Part shown: piece by piece, positions 8,789-16,843 of the stretch
Layout: every line of letters begins with the position of its first letter
Position numbering within the stretch: position 1 is the stretch's first letter
Source: Methylocystis sp.
GTDB taxonomy: Bacteria; Pseudomonadota; Alphaproteobacteria; Rhizobiales; Beijerinckiaceae
Assembly (NCBI GenBank): GCA_022843525.1
Contig: JALHNR010000002.1
Coordinates: forward strand, 1-46,957
Direction: 5' to 3'
DNA length: 46,957 nucleotides
Notes under the pieces: generated by a model
Told to the model about the DNA's origin: nothing
The model's database searches: none
The model's input: only the letters and a program-made list of their open reading frames with translations
Program-made: the position numbers and the translations under genes

Positions 8789-10188
8789 CGTGAAGCTCCA
8801 ACTCGTGCCGGCCTGAGAACAGGTAATCCAAGGAGTGGTTCAAGCGCGCCGCGTCCCAGGATCGGATTCGCCGACGGAACGAAGGCCTCCTCTGCTACAC
8901 ACTCCTCCTCGCATGCCGCGAGGCTGAATTCGGTGCGGGCATAAAGATGATTCGACTCTAGTCGAAATGGGTAGGCGCGGGCGATGAACTCATTCACACA
9001 GGCTGCGGCCGCACGCATGTTCAATGTGATGACTGCCGGCGCTTCTTCGATCAGCCCTTTGATATACCCAGCTTCGCGCTCCTGTTGATGCGCTTCCGGC
9101 GCCGCCCGCTGGAGATACGCTGCTCGGAGGCTCTCTGGCGTATAAACTCCTCGATCTTGAAGCGAGGATCGCCCCGGCTGCACATAGTCGATGCGACCGC
9201 ATACGTCGGCGATGGCGGCGCGCGCGCTTCCTTTACGGGTGGGAATTACAACGCCGACATCGAGAAGCGGAATGAGAAACGCCGCAGCAAGAAGGTCCGC
9301 AATCTGTCGCGCTTCGAGCGTGTCGACGCAGCAGAAAAGCACGTCGCTTTGGCTTGCCGCGAGCACCGCCTCGCGCGTAAGAACCGAGGCCGGAACAGCC
9401 TCGGCAACTCCGTCGCCCCTGTAGCCTGCGACCGCGTCCGCAAACATCTCCACCTTTAGCCGGCGAGCATCAGCATCGCTGAGCTTGGAATTCAAGATGC
9501 GATTGAGATTGCGATGTTCGATGCGATCGAAGTCGATCAATTTGATGTGTCCGAAACCGAGACGACAGAGTTGCTCGGCAACAACTGAGCCCGTGCCCGA
9601 TACACCGATTATCGCTGCGGACAAGCGACCGAGTTCGTCAACCATCCCGCTGGTGAATGCGACCGGCCGGCGTGATGAACGGGTCAATCTGGCATCGGCC
9701 TCCCACCAGTAGCTTAAATCGTGATTGGCGACCGTCACGAGATCCACTGGTTTCGCAATGAGATCAGCCTCGTAAATGCGGGCCATGATCGCCCCACTCG
9801 GAATCATGATCGCCGAGCCGTGCAGATCGCCAAATGCGTTGAACACGCAGGGCAACACGTGCTGATCGCTTTCGTCATCCAATTCCGAAAAGGCGAATAG
9901 CCCGCCCGGGTGTGAATGGATCAGAACCAATGCGAGGCGCTCTGACTCGCCATGATCTATCGCTTCTTCCATATACGCGCCCGGCCAGGTGATCGCGTCT
10001 CCTTCCCTGCGCTGGCTGGCTTCATGCGGAATGAGAACGACATCCCGCACGAGCAAGCGCAGCCTCGGTCCCGGCGTTCTTGCGCACAGCAGGATCGCAG
10101 CTGCTTCGAGCCCATCTCCGGGGAAGAGATGGGCCTGGATGCGTTCGTGCAGGACGCCGCTGATGGCTAGCGTCGTCTCCGGGATCAC
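8785..10188 (-). CDS. JAB deubiquitinase-E1 (ThiF) fusion protein
   Basis: A 467-aa fusion of a JAB/MPN isopeptidase and an E1-like adenylating enzyme. The JAB half (about 1-165) keeps the JAMM set: Glu28, HSHPGG with His91 and His93, Ser101 and Asp104. The ThiF/MoeB half (about 185-410) has the nucleotide loop GVSGTGS (195-201), LIDFD (218-221) and NLNR (227-230). Its Cys residues include ones in FCCVDT, DVCGR and CEEEC; I cannot name the catalytic one. The start is GTG, overlapping the Ubl-E2 stop by 4 bp. The combination implies both activation of a ubiquitin-like protein and its processing or removal. Confidence 0.9.
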   Translation of the reverse strand: MIPETTLAISGVLHERIQAHLFPGDGLEAAAILLCARTPGPRLRLLVRDVVLIPHEASQRREGDAITWPGAYMEEAIDHGESERLALVLIHSHPGGLFAFSELDDESDQHVLPCVFNAFGDLHGSAIMIPSGAIMARIYEADLIAKPVDLVTVANHDLSYWWEADARLTRSSRRPVAFTSGMVDELGRLSAAIIGVSGTGSVVAEQLCRLGFGHIKLIDFDRIEHRNLNRILNSKLSDADARRLKVEMFADAVAGYRGDGVAEAVPASVLTREAVLAASQSDVLFCCVDTLEARQIADLLAAAFLIPLLDVGVVIPTRKGSARAAIADVCGRIDYVQPGRSSLQDRGVYTPESLRAAYLQRAAPEAHQQEREAGYIKGLIEEAPAVITLNMRAAAACVNEFIARAYPFRLESNHLYARTEFSLAACEEECVAEEAFVPSANPILGRGALEPLLGLPVLRPARVGASR

Positions 10189-11300
10189 TCGCCAACCTCT
10201 TTTGCCAGGGCTGATTCGACGAGCGCGAGATGCGTCACGACATTGTCAGTTGAGGGGTTCCACGGCGATTCTGGGCCGCGATGACGCGACCAGCCGTTGA
10301 ACGGCACGCCGACAATTGTCGCCGAGACATGGGTGCACTCGATAACACGACCCGACGCGAGCGTTAGCGGCGGATAGGTATAGAACATATCGATCTGCGC
10401 CCCGGGATAAGTAGGCGGGATCTCTAGCGCAAGCTGCGTCCACGTCGTCGTGAAGCCGACGGGAACAGGGAATTGGTGAATGAGGAGCCATCGGCGGCCT
10501 GCATCCATCACTGTCTCCCAGCGGGGGCCGAGGTCGTCGAGATGTGTTTCGTCAATCTCAAGGAGCGCAAAGTCACGGCGTGGCGCCGAAGGCGCTTCGC
10601 CATTGTTGACTTCCTTGGGCGTCAGCCGAAGCTTCTCGATGCCCCGGGTGCGCAAGTCGATTGTATCCGTCAGACCAACCGCGCGCTTGGGTTCGCCCTC
10701 GATCTTCAGAAAGATGTGCCAGCCCTGATTGGGGTCAAAGCCGGCCCGCGTGAGTGCGTCCCCGACCACAATCGTTGGTGTTGCCACGTCGAGGATCACG
10801 CCCTGGACATTCAGCTTCCAAGCGAGCTTGCGGCTGACAAAGGACTCAATTCCCGGCGCGTCGAGGTCCACCAGATCGTGATTGCCGATCAAGCGGTCGG
10901 GTTCGTCGGAGCGTTCTAGATAAATCGCTTTCTCGTCGGGCCTCACCCGTCCAAGCTTCCGAAGCAGTCCGCCCGACACGATTCGACATGGCCAATCGAA
11001 GCGCTCGCCGTCGATCGTCAGACGATAGCTGCGATCGCTCTCGACGATCACAAAGCGCCCCTCGCTATTGCGTAGGTCTACCGCTTCGCTGGGTCGGACG
11101 TCCTCCAGCTCACCTTCGTGAAGGATGTGAAGAACTGTCGCCTGCTGCGCTGGCTTAAAGCCCGCAGCTGCGGAGAGCTGAAAGCCCGTGGGCGTAAGGT
11201 CCTCGATCCATACTGCGCGGAACGCCAGCGTTTCGTCCGCCACTTCGATCTTGTGACGGGCCTCGCCGCGATCAAGCGCGGCCTCCGGGACATTTTCCAT
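10185..11300 (-). CDS. Multi-ubiquitin-like/E2 fusion protein
   Basis: A 371-aa polypeptide. Three beta-grasp repeats (about 15-88, 91-158, 160-228) match the multi-ubiquitin pattern. A Prok-E2_E-type domain follows (about 238-371) with IDMFYTYPPL, WSRHRG and a terminal helix. It has only two Cys: Cys105 in repeat 2 and Cys322 in the E2 part (VIECTH), the latter being the only E2 active-site candidate. There is no C-terminal Gly-Gly. I chose ATG 11300 because AGGAG lies 7 nt upstream; an upstream TTG at 11369 lies in the operator. It is first in a coupled operon with the JAB-E1 and DUF6527 genes. Ubl and conjugating enzyme are thus made as one chain. Confidence 0.85.
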   Translation of the reverse strand: MENVPEAALDRGEARHKIEVADETLAFRAVWIEDLTPTGFQLSAAAGFKPAQQATVLHILHEGELEDVRPSEAVDLRNSEGRFVIVESDRSYRLTIDGERFDWPCRIVSGGLLRKLGRVRPDEKAIYLERSDEPDRLIGNHDLVDLDAPGIESFVSRKLAWKLNVQGVILDVATPTIVVGDALTRAGFDPNQGWHIFLKIEGEPKRAVGLTDTIDLRTRGIEKLRLTPKEVNNGEAPSAPRRDFALLEIDETHLDDLGPRWETVMDAGRRWLLIHQFPVPVGFTTTWTQLALEIPPTYPGAQIDMFYTYPPLTLASGRVIECTHVSATIVGVPFNGWSRHRGPESPWNPSTDNVVTHLALVESALAKEVGE

Positions 11301-11354
11301 GGTCATCTCCTGCGTCGCCGGCACCGCGCCAGCGCTCGCTAATCTTACGGCGCG

Positions 11355-11401
11355 CGCTAAGTTCGTCAAGCATTAATTTAGCGCGCTTGACAAACTTAGC
11401 G
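11355..11401. promoter_or_regulatory. Divergent operator-promoter of the Ubl operon and XRE-ImmA pair
   Basis: Two 16-bp arms face each other: CGCTAAGTTCGTCAAG at 11355-11370 and CTTGACAAACTTAGCG at 11386-11401. They are inverted repeats with one mismatch around a 15-bp spacer. Each arm contains a TTGAC(A/G) that would serve as the -35 box of a promoter firing away from the centre. A repressor bound to both arms would therefore silence both directions. The adjacent XRE protein is the obvious candidate. -10 boxes are weak in both directions. Confidence 0.65.
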
Positions 11402-11463
11402 ATGGTGCATTACGCTCTTTGCTGCCGGACTCCATGTCTGGGAACCACAAAAAGGGAGCATCG

Positions 11464-11844
11464 ATGCCAGATGACGAAGCAATTGAAACTCCACAGGCAA
11501 TAAACCTTGGCCAATTTATAAGAAAGGCTCGGCAAGACGCTCAATTGTCGCTTCGTGATGTAGAAGAAGCGACAGGAAAGGAAGTGTCAAATGCGTATCT
11601 CAGTCAACTTGAGACTGGAAAAATCACAAAACCGTCGCCGCATATTCTCTATGCGCTATCGACCGCTCTTGGTGTTGCTTATGAATCGCTGATGGAGCGT
11701 GCGGGGTACATCGTTCCCGTCGCCAATCGTGCAGAAGGAATAAAACACGGCCGAGCCGCAACCTTCTCTATCGATAACCTCACTGCCGGCGAAGAAAATG
11801 AGCTGCTCGATTACCTCAACTACATTCGCTCCAAACGCAGGTGA
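11464..11844 (+). CDS. XRE-family regulator of the Ubl island
   Basis: A 126-aa protein with a Cro/CI-type helix-turn-helix (about residues 12-66; LSLRDVEEATG, AYLSQLETGK) and a short C-terminal tail (SIDNLTAGEENELLDYLNYI) that probably dimerises. The ATG at 11464 is preceded by AAGGGAG at a good distance. The gene lies 3 bp upstream of an ImmA/IrrE-type metallopeptidase, and opposite the Ubl-E2 operon across a large inverted repeat. The expected logic is repression by the XRE protein and relief by its peptidase partner, as in CapH-CapP and phage ImmR-ImmA pairs. This is inference from arrangement. Confidence 0.85.
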   Translation: MPDDEAIETPQAINLGQFIRKARQDAQLSLRDVEEATGKEVSNAYLSQLETGKITKPSPHILYALSTALGVAYESLMERAGYIVPVANRAEGIKHGRAATFSIDNLTAGEENELLDYLNYIRSKRR

Positions 11845-11847
11845 TCG

Positions 11848-12774
11848 ATGCGACGGCCAGACGATTCGAGTTTGACGCCTGGCCAGTTGGCCCGGGTCCG
11901 CAAAGAGGCCGAGCGTGCGCTGCGCGAAGCGGGCGCGCTCGGTGTCTTCCCAACTCCGATCGACAAAATCATGGCGGTCGCCCGTGTTCGGGAAGTCAAG
12001 GAAGACGTCCTCAATCCTGGCTTTATTGCGAAGCTTCGAGCGAAGGCAGGCCTGACTGGCCAAGCTGTCAAACGAGCTCTCAGCAAGGTCTTGGGTCTCT
12101 TTCACGCCTCTGAGGGTTTGGTCTTTTTGAGTCAATCCTTAATGGCGGTAAAGAAGCGGTTTGTGGGCTTGCATGAAGCCGGTCACGGGTTTTTGCCCTG
12201 GCAAAGACCTATGTATGCGGTTGTCGAGGATTGCGAGAAAGCGCTTGATGCCGCGACTGCCGAACTTTTCGATCGCGAGGCCAATGTTTTTGCCTCGGAA
12301 GTGCTGTTCCAACTCGATACCTTCTGCGACATGGCCGAGGGCGAGGCCTTTGAGATTTGGACGCCCGTCAATTTAGCCAAGCGCTTTCATGCGTCAAACT
12401 ATGCCGCGATTCGCCAATACGTCTCGAAAAGCCATCGCGCCTGCGCCGTGGTTGTCCTGAATATGCCTGAGCTCATCGAGGGGGATGGATTTCGCGCCAC
12501 GCTCCGACGTCCAATCCAGTCAAATAGATTCACAGAGTTATTTGGCCAGTATGGGTGGAAAGATGCCTACACACCCGACGACGATCTAGGTGCATTTATC
12601 CCGCTCGGACCCCGAAGGTCGTCGGGTAAACGCTCCATCGCACTAACTGATCGCAATGGTGACCGACATGAATGCGTCGCCGAATCTTTCTCTACCGGAC
12701 ATCAGGTTTTCATCCTTATCCATGCGGTAAAAACGTTGACCGTCACCAGAATCATTTTGCCCGCCGCAGAGTGA
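11848..12774 (+). CDS. ImmA/IrrE-family metallopeptidase of the Ubl island
   Basis: A 308-aa protein with the zinc peptidase motif HEAGH (His109, Glu110, His113) and a downstream acidic ligand in DREANVFASE (Glu144). This is the ImmA/IrrE (COG2856) pattern. The extended C-terminal region (about 190-308) may be a sensor domain; it includes AVVVLNMPEL and a beta-rich tail. It follows the XRE gene by 3 bp and is likely in one transcript. Proteins of this family cleave or displace XRE repressors after DNA damage or phage signals, so this is probably the activation switch of the Ubl operon. Direct involvement in ubiquitin-like chemistry is not indicated. Confidence 0.85.
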   Translation: MRRPDDSSLTPGQLARVRKEAERALREAGALGVFPTPIDKIMAVARVREVKEDVLNPGFIAKLRAKAGLTGQAVKRALSKVLGLFHASEGLVFLSQSLMAVKKRFVGLHEAGHGFLPWQRPMYAVVEDCEKALDAATAELFDREANVFASEVLFQLDTFCDMAEGEAFEIWTPVNLAKRFHASNYAAIRQYVSKSHRACAVVVLNMPELIEGDGFRATLRRPIQSNRFTELFGQYGWKDAYTPDDDLGAFIPLGPRRSSGKRSIALTDRNGDRHECVAESFSTGHQVFILIHAVKTLTVTRIILPAAE

Positions 12775-12799
12775 GCAGAAAAGCATTTGGAGGCTAACG

Positions 12800-14539
12800 T
12801 TACATTGCGATCCCACGCTTGCGCCCAAAACCCCAATCCACGCTGCCGCCCGGCGACATGACGCCCGATACCTGCTTGCCGATTTCCTTCTCCAATGATG
12901 GCGACCAGGGCACGAGCTGGAAGCCGAGGCCGTCGTCGATCATGGCGAAGCGGCCGGAGGCGAGTGTGAGGCGATTGCGGTAGACGCCGGCGACGGTTTC
13001 TCCCTCCGTGACAGCGTGGCGCGGGAGGTCGGTCTGGGCGGCGATGCGCTCCCCAACTGTATCGAGTTCCCGGCTTCGCAACGTTTCGAGCAAGTCGCGG
13101 GCGAAGACGACGCGCTGGCCTTGTCGGCGCGCGAGTCCCTCCGAGACAAGATGCTCGGTGCGTGCCTCCAGCGCGTCCCGCACATCGCGACCAAAGCCGT
13201 TCTCGGAGAGTGGCGTGGGCTCCTTGGCGACCAGGCGCCGATCGAGCCACGTCGCGCCGGGGGCGCGAACTTGATCAGCGAGCGCGAGATCGGAGCGCAC
13301 CGCGACGACGAGAAGCGATGATCCACTGTCGCGCGATGGGAGGCGCCGCGTTTCGACGATGGCGCCTGGAGCGGCGTCGCTGGTCGCGTCGAGATCTTTG
13401 AGCCGGACATGGTGGGTGCGGCCGTCCACGCCGTCGATGATCGCGAAGGCGGAACCCTTCAGCTCGTCGTCGAGGCCGCGCGAGAGAAGGCGGCCGATGA
13501 TCGTGTCGCCGCGTGCCTCGGAGGCGAGCACAAATTCAGCCGCGGAGCGATCGAGGCCACGTTCACTCAACCCGCGATGGATGCGCGTTATGATGTCGCC
13601 GCGCTCGCCAAGCGCGCGCAGCGTCGGTTCCGTGTTCTCGGTCATGATCCATTGTCCCGGGCCGGCCGGCACCGCGAGGCCGAGTCTCTCCAGCTTGCGG
13701 GCGCGGGCGACAAGCGCGGTGCGCTCGGCATCCTGAGTCCGGTCGCCAACGGGCCGAAGATCAATCATCCCATCATGGGGGGCGGCCTCGCGCGCGAGGG
13801 CTTGATCGAGCGGCGTCCAGCGATCGGCGTCGACCTGTCTTTCCAGCGCGCGGCGGATTTCCTGCTCGCTACGAGGACCAAGCTCCAGCGTGACGAGTTG
13901 CTCGGCGCGGGCGCGGAAGCCCCGGCTGATGTAGTCGCGATTGATCACCAGATCGCCGCCGTCGTCGGCTCGTCCGCGAACCAGGATATGGATGTGTGGA
14001 TGCTCTGTGTTCCAATGATCGACCGCCAGCCAATCGACTGTCGTGCCGAGATCGCGCGACATGTCTACCATGAGATCACGCGTGAAGGCGCGGAGATCGG
14101 AGAGCTCGGCGGCGTCATCCGGCGAGACGATGAAGCGGAAGTGGTGGCGGTCACCCTCGCAGCGCTCAGCGAAAATGCGCGCATCCACTTCTTCGCCGGC
14201 CGCATCGAACATTCTGCCCGGGGCTCCGTCGCGAGTGACGCCGTCGCGGCGAAGATAGGACAGGTGAGCCGAGAGCGGCGCCGATTTCTGGCTGCGCCGA
14301 ACGACGCGCGCCTTGATCACCACGCCACGAGTTCCGGAACTCAGACCGCGCAGCGCACGGAGGCTCGCGGCGCGGCCGCGCCCGAACGCGGCACGCCTAC
14401 TTCCACGCGCGCCAACGCGATGCAAACCGCCGGCCTTCTGCGTCGCCGCGAGAACACGCGCAACGAAGCTCTTCCCCTTTACCGGCGCCTTCGATCGGAT
14501 GCGGCCAGGACGAATGTTGATTTCGTCTTCACCAGACAT
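12800..14539 (-). CDS. Relaxase (VirD2-like, DUF3363 family)
   Basis: A 579-aa relaxase that would nick oriT and pilot the strand through TraG. The basic N-terminus leads into the nuclease domain (about 75-190), with LSYLRRDG (candidate catalytic Tyr95) and the metal-binding HPHIH (His180, His182, His184). The C-terminal half corresponds to DUF3363. Length and order match relaxases of Rhizobiales ICEs such as RlxS of ICEMlSymR7A. A candidate oriT lies just upstream of the start. The Ubl cassette begins on its downstream side, so traG is displaced by about 6 kb. Confidence 0.92.
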   Translation of the reverse strand: MSGEDEINIRPGRIRSKAPVKGKSFVARVLAATQKAGGLHRVGARGSRRAAFGRGRAASLRALRGLSSGTRGVVIKARVVRRSQKSAPLSAHLSYLRRDGVTRDGAPGRMFDAAGEEVDARIFAERCEGDRHHFRFIVSPDDAAELSDLRAFTRDLMVDMSRDLGTTVDWLAVDHWNTEHPHIHILVRGRADDGGDLVINRDYISRGFRARAEQLVTLELGPRSEQEIRRALERQVDADRWTPLDQALAREAAPHDGMIDLRPVGDRTQDAERTALVARARKLERLGLAVPAGPGQWIMTENTEPTLRALGERGDIITRIHRGLSERGLDRSAAEFVLASEARGDTIIGRLLSRGLDDELKGSAFAIIDGVDGRTHHVRLKDLDATSDAAPGAIVETRRLPSRDSGSSLLVVAVRSDLALADQVRAPGATWLDRRLVAKEPTPLSENGFGRDVRDALEARTEHLVSEGLARRQGQRVVFARDLLETLRSRELDTVGERIAAQTDLPRHAVTEGETVAGVYRNRLTLASGRFAMIDDGLGFQLVPWSPSLEKEIGKQVSGVMSPGGSVDWGFGRKRGIAM

Positions 14540-14596
14540 GGCAGCAGTCCGACGAGGTGAAATTTGATGAGTCTATGCAACGGCTTGTCGAAACCG

Positions 14597-14694
14597 ACAG
14601 GCTGCGCCTCGAATACGCAGCCTGTGCGAACATGTTGACGAGCAACACCAAAACGACCGCCCGAGAAAGCCGCAGGCTGTCTCTTTTATCCTGC
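14597..14694 (+). other. Candidate origin of transfer (oriT)
   Basis: The non-coding gap between relaxase and lytic transglycosylase holds a perfect 10-bp inverted repeat (ACAGGCTGCG at 14597-14606, CGCAGCCTGT at 14616-14625) with a 9-nt loop. A third CAGGCTG copy lies at 14673-14679. TATCCTGC at 14687-14694 then matches the IncP/VirD2-class nick consensus (YATCCTG^Y). The predicted nick is between 14693 and 14694 on the + strand. Repeat, nick motif and adjacent P-type relaxase occur in the expected order. Confidence 0.7.
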
Positions 14695-14782
14695 CATCCT
14701 TCGCTCGCTATCGCTCCCTCGGCGGTTCCCTCGCGCAAAGGCGCGAGAGACTTCGCTATCTTGCGATAGAATGACCCAGCGG

Positions 14783-15625
14783 TCATCGGGCTGATTCCGA
14801 GAATGGGCGAGCGACAAAAAGGTTGGCCGTGCGCGGAGAAACGGTGCCCAACGGCGCAGCAGCGTCCGAGTGCGAATCGCGTGCAAGAAACTCGCCGTTT
14901 CGCTGCGCCTGAAAAAGTGGATGAGGAGCGGCCTTTTGGCTCCTCGAAGTGCTGTTGACGCCGCCGTCCGCGGTCGCTTCTCGCGCGAATTTCAGCGTCG
15001 TCAAAGTGACGAACACCGGCGAGCGGAGCGCGTCGAACGGCGCCGGAATTCGTGCGGCCGGATTGTCGGCGAAGCCCAACTCGGGCGCCAGTCGCGCGAC
15101 ATAGTCCGTAGTCTCTACCGGCAAGGGCCGGCCACGTCGGAGAAGCTCTTCATAGCGCCGCGGACCGGCGTTATAGGCGGCGAGAAATCCCGTCTCGCCA
15201 TAGTGTTCGATCAGCTCGGCGAGATAGGCCGCACCGGCCAAAATATTGTCGCGCGGATCGAAGGGATCGGGACCAAGACCGAGTTTGGTCTGTAGCTCAG
15301 CGTATGTCTTCGGCATGACCTGCATCAGGCCGATCGCGCCTTTTTCCGAGACGGATTTGTCGTCGCCATCGCTTTCGGCGCGCATGACGGCACGTATCCA
15401 ATTGGCCGGGACGTGGAATCGTCGAGACGCTTCCTGGATGGCGTTTGCGACGACATTTGTCGACGATCGAGCGCTCGACGCCGCGCGAACGCCGACCGGT
15501 TGGGATTGGGCCGGCGAAGCGGCCATAGCGCAAAGGAGTGCGCCAATCGCTGCTGCGCGACTTGCGGACTTACGACAAGCGTGATGCGCGTCGCGCGACA
15601 AAAAGGCGATCGGGCGAGCCATCAT
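14783..15625 (-). CDS. Lytic transglycosylase (SLT family, VirB1-like)
   Basis: A 280-aa exported muramidase that opens peptidoglycan for the conjugation channel. A basic and then Ala-rich hydrophobic N-terminus (about 18-42, ending near AQSQ) looks like a signal peptide. The SLT domain (about 60-190) has the catalytic Glu84 (RAESDG), GLMQVMP (99-105) and AYNAGP (150-155). I prefer ATG 15625, which overlaps the traF stop as TGATG with GAGG upstream; a TTG one codon earlier is also possible. It sits between traF and the relaxase, as in related ICEs. Confidence 0.93.
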   Translation of the reverse strand: MMARPIAFLSRDAHHACRKSASRAAAIGALLCAMAASPAQSQPVGVRAASSARSSTNVVANAIQEASRRFHVPANWIRAVMRAESDGDDKSVSEKGAIGLMQVMPKTYAELQTKLGLGPDPFDPRDNILAGAAYLAELIEHYGETGFLAAYNAGPRRYEELLRRGRPLPVETTDYVARLAPELGFADNPAARIPAPFDALRSPVFVTLTTLKFAREATADGGVNSTSRSQKAAPHPLFQAQRNGEFLARDSHSDAAAPLGTVSPRTANLFVARPFSESAR

Positions 15626-16161
15626 CAATCGTCCTCCCTCGTCCAGAGAGGCGCGGCGCGTCCGATGATCGCTTGGATCGGGAACGCGCCTAAATAGCGT
15701 CCGTCAAGGGACGCTGGTTCATCCCAGTTGAGGAGAAAAACCTCGCCGAAAGGGAGAGTGAAACATCCTTTCCAGACGGGCAGCGGACGGCCGGCGTGAT
15801 CCTGTTCGCGCGCCTGCGCCATGATGATTCCATCGACGCTGACCGCGAGGCCGTCGCGGCATATTTTCTGACCGGGAAGGCCGGCGATGCGTTTGATCAG
15901 CGGCGCGCCCTTGGAGAGGTAGCGACGCTCGTCGAGCCAATTCGCGAGCGGTTCCGGCGGCCGCGCGACGACAAGATCAGTCACCGTCAGATCGGCGATC
16001 GGCTGCACGGCATAGAGCCCAATCGGCACGCTGGCCGAGGCGTTCCAGACGAAGAGCGGCTCGCGGTGTACGAAGGAGGTCGACGCGAGCGCGCCGCAGA
16101 AAAGGAGCATGAGGTGGAAGATTTTCACGGTTAGACTTCGATCTTTGAGCGCAGCAGCCAT
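15625..16161 (-). CDS. traF: Conjugal transfer peptidase TraF (signal peptidase S26 family)
   Basis: A 178-aa membrane-anchored serine peptidase of the TraF/LepB family, expected to process the TrbC pilin. One hydrophobic segment (about residues 13-30) precedes the catalytic Ser44 (SVPIG) and Lys90 (LIKRIAGLPG). The C-terminal LLNWDEPASLDGRYLG block is the conserved box-E-like region. With ATG 16161 the gene overlaps DUF2840 by 31 bp; a GTG at 16128, 2 nt after the DUF2840 stop, is an alternative start that trims 11 residues. It is the second gene in DUF2840-traF-transglycosylase. Confidence 0.9.
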   Translation of the reverse strand: MAAALKDRSLTVKIFHLMLLFCGALASTSFVHREPLFVWNASASVPIGLYAVQPIADLTVTDLVVARPPEPLANWLDERRYLSKGAPLIKRIAGLPGQKICRDGLAVSVDGIIMAQAREQDHAGRPLPVWKGCFTLPFGEVFLLNWDEPASLDGRYLGAFPIQAIIGRAAPLWTREDD

Positions 16162-16595
16162 GCGCGATGGCGCTCGCGCGAATAGGGGCGATGCGACAAT
16201 CCGGCAGCCAATCGGTTGTGAACGTGACGCCAGTGATCGGGACAGATTTCCTGCGGCGCGAAGCCGAGCGCCTCGACGGCGTCGATCGCTCTCAAGACCC
16301 GTTGAACCTTGTCCCAGCCGACGGCGCGCAGCAAAATTTGTGCGCCCGGTCTGACACCGGGGACCGTCGAACAGACCTCGCCGGCGTTGCAGGCGAGTAG
16401 AATGTCGACGCGCGAAACAAGGGTCCCGTGGCCGTTCGAGGCCCAGCGCATGAACGCGAAAATTGCGCCCGCTTCGAAAGTCGCGATGCGCCGCCGTCGA
16501 TCGAGCGTGCGCTCGGCGATCGGCTTGCCGAAGCGAATCCATCGTTCGATTTTGCCCTTCAAGTAGAAGAGTTGGACTTCGGTCGGCGCGCTCAT
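16131..16595 (-). CDS. DUF2840 domain protein
   Basis: A 154-aa protein that fits DUF2840, a family found almost only next to traF in proteobacterial ICEs. Visible features are RWIRFGKPIAERTLDRRRR near the N-terminus, a central FAFMRWASNGHGT segment, and a C-terminal CPDHWRHVHNRLAAG stretch. No membrane segment is evident. Its function is unknown. Its ATG overlaps the stop of a small upstream ORF (ATGA), and its own end overlaps or abuts traF, so it is likely translated as part of one operon. Confidence 0.85.
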   Translation of the reverse strand: MSAPTEVQLFYLKGKIERWIRFGKPIAERTLDRRRRIATFEAGAIFAFMRWASNGHGTLVSRVDILLACNAGEVCSTVPGVRPGAQILLRAVGWDKVQRVLRAIDAVEALGFAPQEICPDHWRHVHNRLAAGLSHRPYSRERHRAWLLRSKIEV

Positions 16596-16723
16596 GACGC
16601 GTCACCGTTGTGGCGGATTTTGATTTGTCGGGAGCCGCGCTTGCTCGCGAAGAATGGCGCCGTTGCAACGATATCCATCGCCGAAGAGCGAAGGGAAACT
16701 TCCTCTTTCCGGCTTCGCTTCAT
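16592..16723 (-). CDS. Possible small basic protein upstream of DUF2840
   Basis: A 43-codon ORF (MKRSRKEEVSLRSS...IRHNGDAS) whose stop overlaps the DUF2840 start by 4 bp. That is the main argument that it is translated. No good ribosome-binding site precedes ATG 16723, and an extended reading frame continues upstream into the iteron region without a clear start. In many related elements a ParA gene lies between repA and DUF2840; none is present here. This ORF might be a remnant of the genes that once occupied the space. Confidence 0.35.
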   Translation of the reverse strand: MKRSRKEEVSLRSSAMDIVATAPFFASKRGSRQIKIRHNGDAS

Positions 16724-16843
16724 GAGGCAGGAACGTTTGGCCTTCGCCTTATCGACAGCCAAAACAAAAAAGTTAGATTCACTGTTAGAATAAGTTAGGC
16801 GCGCCGTTTCGCGCTCGAATGGAGAGAGTTGTGTGCGATTCTG

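Noticed and set aside
10185-11369. TTG start at 11369 for the Ubl-E2 protein
   Set aside because: The extra 23 residues are encoded by the operator arms, and the AGGAG site is correctly placed for ATG 11300.
13409-14560. 383-codon plus-strand frame opposite the relaxase
   Set aside because: Shadow of the relaxase gene, which has clear HPHIH motifs on the other strand.
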